NCBI GenBank assembly: GCA_910578425.1
Contig: CAJTQX010000017.1
Coordinates: 1 to 39,026, forward strand
DNA length: 39,026 bases
Reading direction: 5' to 3'
Source of the DNA: an uncultured Anaerotignum sp.
GTDB taxonomy: Bacteria; Bacillota; Clostridia; Lachnospirales; Anaerotignaceae
Below are positions 7,855-13,520 of the stretch, piece by piece. Position numbers and translations under genes: made by a program. The notes under the pieces were generated by a model that was given only the letters and a program-made list of their open reading frames with translations, was not told the origin of the DNA and did no database searches. Numbering within the stretch: the stretch's first letter is position 1; the number at the start of each line of letters is the position of its first letter.

Positions 7855-8703
7855 CTACCTCCTGGCCGCGGCTCCGCCGCCTCGCATCCCTGTAGCGACC
7901 TTAATGGTGGAGAAGTCCGCCCTGTCAAATTTACGGACGCACAGCACGAAGAAAAACGCCCCGATCAAAATGGTGATGGCCAGACCCATCAGCGGCGTGA
8001 TCACAAATCCGCCAAGGTCGAACGCTATACCCTGTTCTACCAGCTCCCTTGTGTCCATCGTGTGCGCCCCCAAAGCGATATAGCGGAAAATGGAGGTCGT
8101 GTAGGTCAGCGGATTCAGGTAGACGATGGGCAGGAGAAAACCGGGGATCATGGTGGTGGGAATATACGCGCCGGAAACAAAGGTCAGGGGCATCATAATC
8201 ATGGAGCTAATGGTCTGGAAGGCGGGGGAATTGCGGGAAACCGTTGCCAGAAACAGGCCTACGGCACTGAATGTCATAGCGGAAACCAGCATCACTGCCG
8301 CCAGCAGCAGAATTTGCAGGACACCCACCCGCAGGCCGAGCACAATGCCGCAGATCATAGTAATGACGCCTTGCAGCGTGGCGATGACCGCGCCAGACAG
8401 AATGTGTCCCATGGAAATCTGCGTCCGCGCGATGGGGGCCACCAGAACCTCTTTCATATAGCCGCTGGAAATGTCGGTCAAAATATCCGAGGAATTGTTG
8501 ACGCTGACCTGGAACACACTCATAATAATCACGCCAGAAATCAGGTAGCTCATGGGGGCGTCCATGCCGCTCATGGAGGATTTCATCAGAAACGAAAACA
8601 TCACCAGCATGAACATGGACATAAACAGGGCACCGAATACCCGCCCCTTGCTACGGATATAGTTTAGTAAATTTCTCTGCACAATTGCTGTAATCGGGTT
8701 CAT
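7855..8703 (-). CDS. ABC-2 permease, DrrB-like
   Basis: A 282-residue integral membrane protein starting MNPITAIVQRNLLNYIRSKG with about six transmembrane helices. The segment YMKEVLVAPIARTQISMG is the typical ABC-2 coupling region, and FVSGAYIPTTMIPGFLLPI and YLNPLTYTTSIFRY are typical of DrrB/NodJ-type permeases that export drugs or glycans. Its ATG overlaps the last codons of the DrrA-like ATPase by 4 bases, which supports co-translation and a functional pair. The C-terminus ends in a Gly/Ala/Arg-rich tail. Confidence 0.88.
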   Translation of the reverse strand: MNPITAIVQRNLLNYIRSKGRVFGALFMSMFMLVMFSFLMKSSMSGMDAPMSYLISGVIIMSVFQVSVNNSSDILTDISSGYMKEVLVAPIARTQISMGHILSGAVIATLQGVITMICGIVLGLRVGVLQILLLAAVMLVSAMTFSAVGLFLATVSRNSPAFQTISSMIMMPLTFVSGAYIPTTMIPGFLLPIVYLNPLTYTTSIFRYIALGAHTMDTRELVEQGIAFDLGGFVITPLMGLAITILIGAFFFVLCVRKFDRADFSTIKVATGMRGGGAAARR

Positions 8704-9614
8704 TCTCGAATCTCCTTTCCTGTAATCGCCAGGAACACCTCGTTCAGCGTCCCGTTTTTCACCTCAAAATCCATAATCTCGCCCCTGTGCGCAGATAAAA
8801 TTTCCAACGCAGCAGGAGCCTTTTTCGTGTAAAACATCAGCTTGTTTTCGACTTTCCGATAGGGAATATCTCGCTCCTGCAATGCAGATTCCAATGGCTC
8901 AGTCTGGGTGCAGAAAACGTCTACCTCCGTACCGGTGTATTGATGCTTCAAATTCTCCGGCGTGTCGTGTGCGACAATTTTGCCGTGGTCCATAATGACG
9001 ACCCTGGAACAGACCTCCGCCTCGTCCATATAGTGGGTGGTCAGGAAGATGGTCATGTTCTTCTGTTTTTGGAGCCGCTGGATGTATTCCCACACATTGG
9101 CTCTGGTCTGCGGGTCCAGGCCGGTGGTGGGTTCATCCAGGAACAAAACCTTTGGGTCGTGTACCAGCCCTCTGGCGATTTCAGCCCGCCGCTTCATGCC
9201 GCCGGACAGACTTCCCACCGGCGAACGCCGCCAATCCGTCAGTTCCACCAGATCAAGGGCAAAGCCGATGCGCTCCCGCACCTCATTCTTCGGCACCTTG
9301 TAGAAGGCGCAATGATATTTCAGGTTTTCTTCTACGGTCATCTGGGTATCGAGGGTGGAATCCTGAAAAACGATCCCAATGTCCTTCCGCACCAGACTGC
9401 GTTCCCTGGAAACGTCATGGCCGTTGATGGTTAAAGTGCCCTGCGTTTTGTCCAGAATTGTACACAGGGTATTGATGGTTGTGCTTTTGCCCGCGCCGTT
9501 GGGGCCGAGGAACGCGAAAATACTGCCCTCGTCCACAGCGAAGGAGATGTCGTCCACCGCCGTAAAATTCCCGTACTTTTTCGAGAAATGCTCCACTTGT
9601 ATGATTTTGTTCAT
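8700..9614 (-). CDS. ABC ATPase, DrrA-like multidrug export family
   Basis: A 304-residue protein with Walker A GPNGAGKST (37-45), signature SLSGGMKRR (135-143), Walker B VLFLDEPTTGLDP (156-168) and H-loop FLTTHYMDEAE. The C-terminal ~80 residues, ending FLAITGKEIRE, fit the DrrA accessory domain. It forms a pair with the overlapping DrrB-like permease. A strong GGAGGAGG site precedes the ATG, directly after a hairpin with a T-run that separates it from marR. In known systems of this type the pair exports hydrophobic drugs; here the substrate cannot be told. Confidence 0.9.
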   Translation of the reverse strand: MNKIIQVEHFSKKYGNFTAVDDISFAVDEGSIFAFLGPNGAGKSTTINTLCTILDKTQGTLTINGHDVSRERSLVRKDIGIVFQDSTLDTQMTVEENLKYHCAFYKVPKNEVRERIGFALDLVELTDWRRSPVGSLSGGMKRRAEIARGLVHDPKVLFLDEPTTGLDPQTRANVWEYIQRLQKQKNMTIFLTTHYMDEAEVCSRVVIMDHGKIVAHDTPENLKHQYTGTEVDVFCTQTEPLESALQERDIPYRKVENKLMFYTKKAPAALEILSAHRGEIMDFEVKNGTLNEVFLAITGKEIRE

Positions 9615-9637
9615 GTTGCTGCCTCCTCCTAAAAATA

Positions 9638-9668
9638 AAGTCCTATGCGGATTACCCGCATAGGACTT
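9638..9668 (-). terminator. Hairpin terminator or attenuator between marR and the exporter genes
   Basis: A perfect 13-bp stem, AAGTCCTATGCGG (9638-9650) with CCGCATAGGACTT (9656-9668), and a 5-base loop. Read leftward, in the direction of transcription, it is followed by TTTATTTTT and then the ribosome binding site of the DrrA-like gene. It should end part of the transcripts after marR, leaving the exporter genes dependent on read-through or on another promoter. Confidence 0.75.
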
Positions 9669-9695
9669 ATCTCCATAAAAATTATGGTGCCTTGT

Positions 9696-10355
9696 TTATT
9701 CTTCTTTTCTTTTTTGGCCGCCGAATCTGTCAAATTCATGCCTGTCTGGAACCGGGCCGTCATAATCCGGTGAAAAACGCTCCGCCCCCGGTATCCCTAT
9801 CGGCCGTTCTCCTCTCTGCAAAGGGCCAAACGCTCTTTCCCGCATGGACATCAGCCGTTCAAACTGTTCTTCACCCATGCGCGTTCTCGCCTGTTCCATC
9901 CAGTCCTCTATAGCCGTTTCCTCTCCGCCTTCCTGCGTTCGGAAAGCCGTAATGATACGACCTAAATAATTCCCCAATTGCTGCAGTTCTTCTTGGGACA
10001 GGCAACCGAGAACCTCCTCATAATCCGACGCGGGCTGCGTTACGGTTTTCCCCTTTTCCGTCAAATGAACCACCATGACCCGTCTGTCAGCATCGGAGGG
10101 TCTGCGTTCCACATAGCCGCTTTTCTCCAGCTTGTTCAGCAGTTCGTTCAGCGATTGCTGTCTGATTCCCAGAAGATAGGACAGATCCTTTGTTGCAATT
10201 TCCGGCTGGATTTTCAGCATGGCAAGGACTCGGCCTTGCCCCCTTGTTGAATCCGCGAAGGGGCCATATTCCGCATGGCTGAACATCTGGCGGCGTTTCA
10301 TGAGCCATTGCAGCGTGGAGAGCTTTTCATAAATGTCGGTATAGAGATCGTCCAT
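9696..10355 (-). CDS. MarR-family transcriptional regulator
   Basis: A 219-residue protein with a central winged helix: ATKDLSYLLGIRQQSLNELLNKLEKSGYVERRPSDADRRVMVVHLTEKG is the canonical MarR recognition helix plus wing (written here as a region; the key part is LNKLEKSGYVERRPS). The C-terminal ~70 residues, with RRGERPIGIPG-like and charged segments, are longer than in minimal MarR proteins and may be linker or ligand related. I prefer the ATG at 10355 over the in-frame ATG at 10373, because AAGGGGG lies 7 bases before the former. A near-perfect promoter and a palindrome overlap just upstream, so autorepression of the whole exporter operon is likely. The signal is probably the exported compound, which is inference. 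Confidence 0.88.
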   Translation of the reverse strand: MDDLYTDIYEKLSTLQWLMKRRQMFSHAEYGPFADSTRGQGRVLAMLKIQPEIATKDLSYLLGIRQQSLNELLNKLEKSGYVERRPSDADRRVMVVHLTEKGKTVTQPASDYEEVLGCLSQEELQQLGNYLGRIITAFRTQEGGEETAIEDWMEQARTRMGEEQFERLMSMRERAFGPLQRGERPIGIPGAERFSPDYDGPVPDRHEFDRFGGQKRKEE

Positions 10356-10376
10356 ATCATTCCCCCTTTTCATACG

Positions 10377-10407
10377 GGTACTTGTTGTATTTGATTATAC
10401 AGGTACC
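10377..10407. promoter_or_regulatory. Candidate MarR operator
   Basis: GGTACTTGT (10377-10385) is mirrored by ACAGGTACC (10399-10407) around the -10 box of the marR promoter. The half sites are 9 bases with one mismatch. Position and symmetry suit autorepression by the neighbouring MarR protein. Confidence 0.55.
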
Positions 10408-10422
10408 ATTCAGATTTGTCAA
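10394..10422 (-). promoter_or_regulatory. Promoter of the marR-exporter operon
   Basis: Read leftward: TTGACA (10422-10417), 17 bases, TATAAT (10399-10394). Both boxes match the sigma-70 consensus perfectly at ideal spacing, which implies high unrepressed activity and fits a repressor-controlled operon. Confidence 0.85.
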
Positions 10423-10599
10423 GGCTCTTTTATGATTTTTATTCCAGATTCCTGCGCCGACTAAACATAGCCTGACGATTTGCATATGACCGAAGGAAGT
10501 TGCCCCTGATTCGTCCCGAAAAAGCATCTCGCTGGAGCAAGAGAGGAAAACAGGATAAAACGAGTGTTGGGGCAGCTTTGCTGCTTGGCAAACAGGATA

Positions 10600-11287
10600 T
10601 TGCACCGCCCATTCGGAAGTGCTTTCTCGGCGGCTTCAATTGCTCTGATCTGATATTCGCAGAGGTTCATCCTGTCTTTATTGCGCAATAAATCGCAGGG
10701 CATTTCCTGTAAGTCCCGATTCCGCGCAGCAATATCCTTATCCATATGTTCCAGCATTCCAGTCGGGCTCATCCAGTCCTTTAAGGCTTTTGGGGCATTG
10801 TCCAGCTTTCTCAAATCCAGAAACCATACACCGCTTTTGGTGTCATATTGCTCTAAGTATGGTCTGCCATTGGCAGCAAATGTAAAAGGAAATTTTATAG
10901 TTTCCCCATGCCAAACCTGATAGGCTTATCGGTGCTGCGGATACTTCGGGAGTAATCCCTGCATTGGTAATCTATGACAGAAGGAATATCTTTATGGATG
11001 GCCTTTGCCTCAATCATTGCTGCCATTTGCAAACCAACGAAAAGGGCATGAAAAACCTCTGATAAATCGCTGGGAATCATTCTTTCGCGAAGGATGCTGT
11101 TGAATCTGTTTATCCGCAGGCAGAGGGATTCTGTCGTAGGTAAAGCACAAATCGATAACCGTTTCGCCAATCATGCCTGATTTTATCAGACAGAAGTTGG
11201 GATCGCTGTATAAGTATTTTTCTGACAGCCTGCCAAAATTCGCCAGCACAGGAAAATGGCAGTCAAAAATTCAAAATTTGATTTCAT
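10600..11287 (-). pseudogene. hsdR: Type I restriction enzyme R subunit, truncated and frameshifted
   Basis: Successive frames on the minus strand give ANFGRLSEKYLYSDPNFCLI (around 11240-11180), GLQMAAMIEAKAIHKDIPS, then FPFTFAANGRPYLEQYD and LRKLDNAPKALKDWMSPTGM, ending LCEYQIRAIEAAEKALPNGR near 10605. This order matches the N-terminal nuclease and linker part of HsdR. HsdR should continue into the motor domain with a Walker A such as MATGTGKT, but similarity stops just before it. At least two frameshifts are needed to join the pieces. No HsdM or HsdS gene is nearby. The likely start is ATG 11287. It is a remnant; the sequence left of about 10600 is unrelated and leads into the MarR operon. 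Confidence 0.75.
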
Positions 11288-11344
11288 TGTTCCATTTCCT
11301 TCAACCCCTGCAAAATTTCTTTGCAATCAACCAATGGAGTTTTC

Positions 11345-11560
11345 CTATCCATACATTCGGCAGTATTCTTCCTTCAAATCTTCAGCCAGATATCCATCAC
11401 TCATGCAATGTAAATCTGAAACGCCTTCCCGCAAAAGCTGATATAATGAAGAATGGTAAAAAAATTCAAGTGCCTCATCCAAAGTAAGTTTGGACTGTTT
11501 CGCAAACATTGCCACAATCCTGCCATATTTTTTTTGCAGAAGCACAGAATTTGCATTCAT
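11345..11560 (-). CDS. Small conserved protein of DUF3990-type accessory loci (DUF3791-like)
   Basis: A 71-residue protein starting MNANSVLLQKKYGRIVAMFA and containing LDEALEFFYHSSLYQLLREG and SDLHCMSDGYLAEDLKEEY. Such small proteins accompany DUF3990 genes in many Clostridia; I assign the DUF3791-like label from memory of the family, not from a search. Its ATG overlaps the stop of the preceding DUF3990 reading (TGA at 11559-11557), so it belongs to the same leftward operon. The gene itself looks intact. A role as antitoxin or partner of the DUF3990 protein is a guess from context. Confidence 0.6.
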   Translation of the reverse strand: MNANSVLLQKKYGRIVAMFAKQSKLTLDEALEFFYHSSLYQLLREGVSDLHCMSDGYLAEDLKEEYCRMYG

Positions 11561-11867
11561 ACATGCTCACTCCCTTCAAAATGCAGGTACTCATCAATCA
11601 CCTTCTGTGTCCGGAAACAAACTTGCAAATTGGGGTTTTCATATCGCAGACGCTTGATTGCCTCCGTCTTGTCAATAGCTGATCCAAGTATAATTCAATT
11701 GTATTAAATACCTTGTCATTCGCAGCACCGCCAATTACGATATCATACTCCCATCTGTCCTCTCCATTCCGGCAGGCAAGAATGAAATCCGGCCGTTCCT
11801 CTTTTTCACGGGAATGGGAAAGATCCGGATATGGAATTTCCAGATATGAACCATGATAGAGAATCAT
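11557..11867 (-). pseudogene. DUF3990 protein with internal deletion and frameshift
   Basis: Starts MILYHGSYLEIPYPDLSHSR, the standard N-terminus of DUF3990 proteins, a family with similarity to ADP-ribosyltransferase folds. It then jumps directly to RPDFILACRNGEDRWEYDIV and GGAANDKVFNTIELYLDQL. In the family about 40-50 residues lie between these parts, including the DFGRGFY-type segment, so the central core is deleted. A frameshift near 11665 leads out of frame; in the other frame the expected tail IDKTEAIKRLRYENPNLQV and FRTQKVIDEYLHFEGSEHV continues to a TGA that overlaps the next gene. I used ATG 11867, 9 bases from GGAAGG, rather than GTG 11873. The protein should be inactive. Confidence 0.7.
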
Positions 11868-12109
11868 TCCCACACACCTTCCTCACGCATGACCGAAAGA
11901 ATATCATCAATAATATATTCCTTGCTTTGGGTATGCAGGATTTCATACTCTGGAACAATGTAACGGCCTAAAATATCGCTGTCCTGTGTCAAGGCATCAT
12001 ATGCCTTCTCCGCATCTATACCCAAACGCAAAGCTATATTTTCAATACAAAAAATAGCAAACTCTAATTCATCGCTATTTTGAATCACATGATTTCTCTC
12101 TGTTTCCAT
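11864..12109 (-). CDS. DUF3791-like small protein, first gene of the DUF3990 operon
   Basis: An 81-residue protein, METERNHVIQNSDELEFAIF..., with the family-like core EYEILHTQSKEYIIDDILSV near the C-terminus. GGAGG lies 6 bases before the ATG at 12109. It overlaps the DUF3990 start by 4 bases, so the three small genes form one leftward operon behind the promoter at 12159-12187. Its function is unknown; the constant pairing with DUF3990 suggests a toxin-antitoxin-like or regulatory partner. Confidence 0.65.
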   Translation of the reverse strand: METERNHVIQNSDELEFAIFCIENIALRLGIDAEKAYDALTQDSDILGRYIVPEYEILHTQSKEYIIDDILSVMREEGVWE

Positions 12110-12158
12110 CTCTGCACCTCCTCAAATCAAATATAACCCATAACTATCCTTTGACTTT

Positions 12159-12187
12159 ATGATACCATAAACATCTAAAAGTCACAA
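12159..12187 (-). promoter_or_regulatory. Promoter of the DUF3791/DUF3990 operon
   Basis: Read leftward: TTGTGA (12187-12182), 17 bases, TATCAT (12164-12159). It lies about 50 bases before the first ATG, inside the gap after the replication-initiator-like gene. Confidence 0.6.
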
Positions 12188-12200
12188 TCTGAACATCATT

Positions 12201-12962
12201 TTATGCTCCCAGCAGTGCTTTTGCCCGTAAATATTCCAGAAGCATCTTCTTGAAATATCCCCTCATATTCCTCGCATTAGAATAATCCTTGCCTTTAATA
12301 TGCTCCAAAAAACCGAAAACTGTACTGCCGTTGATACCATTCAGCAATTTCCTGTTGCCTGCAAAAGTTTCATCATACAGTTCCAAAATGCAGACACAAA
12401 GGATATCCAGAAAAGACAGTTTTTCTGGAAAGAATTCCTCGAAATAATCATAATCCACTCTTTCTTTTATCTCATCTATCCGTCCCATATCCGCAGAATA
12501 GATAGATGAAATACAGGGAAAAGTGTAGTTCTGTGAATCTGGTTCGGGTGTACCCGATTCATTAGCTTGTGAATCGGGTGCATTGCTTTGTGCATCTGAT
12601 TCATCATTTGATGTATCTGACGCACCATCATCCGGCAAAATCAGTGCATTGGGTTTATCGAAAATCTTATCTGAATCCGCATCCACTCCTTTATGCAGAT
12701 AATAAACATTTGTCCTGTTTCCGCCATTTTTAGTCGCCCGTTCTTCCTTTCGCAGCAATCCTTTTTGAGTCAGTGTTTCAATGCAGGCGATCGCCTTCCT
12801 TCTGGAACAGCTCGCCCTTGCCGCAATCGTTTCATAAGATGGGTAGCAAATCCCTGTTTCATTATCTGCAAAACTGTGCAGCACGCAATAGACCATTTTT
12901 TCGAAAACAGACAATTCTTCTGATTGCAAAATCCTGCTCTCCACCATTACAAACGGTTCCAT
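12201..12962 (-). CDS. Helix-turn-helix replication-initiator-like protein of a mobile element
   Basis: A 253-residue protein starting MEPFVMVESRILQSEELSVF. A winged helix of the HTH_36 type occupies about 10-95 (SYETIAARASCSRRKAIACI, LTQKGLLRKEERATKNGGNR). A low-complexity Asp/Ser/Asn-rich linker follows (about 105-145), then a C-terminal helical domain (about 160-253: FEEFFPEKLSFLDILCVCIL, MRGYFKKMLLEYLRAKALL) like that seen in ICE and plasmid replication initiators (DUF6017-type). GGAG lies 8 bases before ATG 12962, so I preferred it to the GTG at 12971. It probably acts in replication or maintenance of the integrated element whose attachment site lies at 13224. Confidence 0.7.
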   Translation of the reverse strand: MEPFVMVESRILQSEELSVFEKMVYCVLHSFADNETGICYPSYETIAARASCSRRKAIACIETLTQKGLLRKEERATKNGGNRTNVYYLHKGVDADSDKIFDKPNALILPDDGASDTSNDESDAQSNAPDSQANESGTPEPDSQNYTFPCISSIYSADMGRIDEIKERVDYDYFEEFFPEKLSFLDILCVCILELYDETFAGNRKLLNGINGSTVFGFLEHIKGKDYSNARNMRGYFKKMLLEYLRAKALLGA

Positions 12963-12991
12963 TCTTCTCACTCCAGCACCCCCAAAACACG

Positions 12992-13026
12992 AAGGAGCCG
13001 AAGGTAAAAATTACCTTCAGCTCCTT
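12992..13026. repeat. Long hairpin upstream of the replication-initiator-like gene
   Basis: A 16-bp stem with one mismatch, AAGGAGCCGAAGGTAA (12992-13007) and TTACCTTCAGCTCCTT (13011-13026), with a 3-base loop. There is no adjacent T-run. It may be a bidirectional transcription barrier at the element border or part of a leader. The 190 bases between this hairpin and the tRNA fragment hold no convincing gene. Confidence 0.6.
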
Positions 13027-13223
13027 CCATCTGACATATCAGTTCTGGTTCTGCTAACAAAATGCTAACAAACTTCCGGAAAATATGCCAAATCCTCATT
13101 TTGGAGAAAACTTTGAGATTCCAACGTTTTTCAGCCAGAAAGTCCATGTTTGCAGGCTTTTTCGGTGTCCCATGCAGCACAAAACAGCACTGGATAACAC
13201 CTAGGAACACTGAGCCAAACGCA

Positions 13224-13276
13224 CTCGAAATCAGATAGCCCTCCGGGGCTCGTGGGTTTGAATCCCACTGTCTCCG
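13224..13276 (+). other. 3' half of tRNA-Ser(CGA), probable attachment site
   Basis: The sequence starts at an anticodon loop CTCGAAA (13224-13230, anticodon CGA), then a serine-type long variable arm (AGCCC/GGGCT, about 13237-13250), a T arm GTGGG-TTTGAAT-CCCAC and the acceptor strand TGTCTCC plus G (13269-13276). The 5' half (acceptor GGAGACA, D arm, 5' anticodon strand) is absent; the bases to the left do not pair. That is what remains where an integrase recombines at the anticodon loop of a tRNA gene: the element lies to the left and the chromosome to the right. No integrase gene is visible in the window. Confidence 0.75.
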
Positions 13277-13288
13277 TATTTCCAACCT

Positions 13289-13312
13289 CTGCCGACAGGC
13301 AGGGCTTTTTTT
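13289..13312 (+). terminator. Rho-independent terminator after the tRNA-Ser fragment
   Basis: CTGCC-GACA-GGCAG (13289-13302) followed by GGC and seven T. It fits the original terminator of the tRNA gene, supporting the view that the right side of the fragment is native chromosome. Confidence 0.65.
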
Positions 13313-13358
13313 CCTGCCCAACCGTATAAAATGCGGCTGGAAAACGGAATAGCGGGGT

Positions 13359-13375
13359 TCGGGGAAAAGCCCCGA
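13359..13375. repeat. GC-rich intergenic hairpin
   Basis: TCGGGG-AAAAG-CCCCGA. It is preceded by AGCGGGGT, giving a text almost the same as that around 20971-20998, so it belongs to a dispersed hairpin family. The rest of 13277-13520 shows no gene. Confidence 0.5.
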
Positions 13376-13520
13376 GGCTTTGCTTACCGTGCCGCCTGCT
13401 TGGAGGCTTTTACAGCTGGGGCAGCGTGACGTTGCCATGCTGCATTGCACGCCGTGCACAAAAGCCTTGCATATCTGCAAAACAGGCAGCTTTCAACTTG
13501 AAAAGCAAGTATTCTCTTTG

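Noticed and set aside
6922..8667. 581-residue rightward reading frame
   Set aside because: It lies antisense to two intact ABC genes, and its composition (many His, Gln and Arg, no hydrophobic order) is that of a shadow frame.
9638..9668. Riboswitch in front of the exporter genes
   Set aside because: A single perfect stem with a T-run and no further conserved structure; terminator or attenuator is enough.
12968..13480. 170-residue leftward reading frame containing QWDSNPRAPEGYL
   Set aside because: It is the antisense of the tRNA-Ser fragment and its terminator. This text is a well-known false product of tRNA regions, and there is no ribosome binding site.
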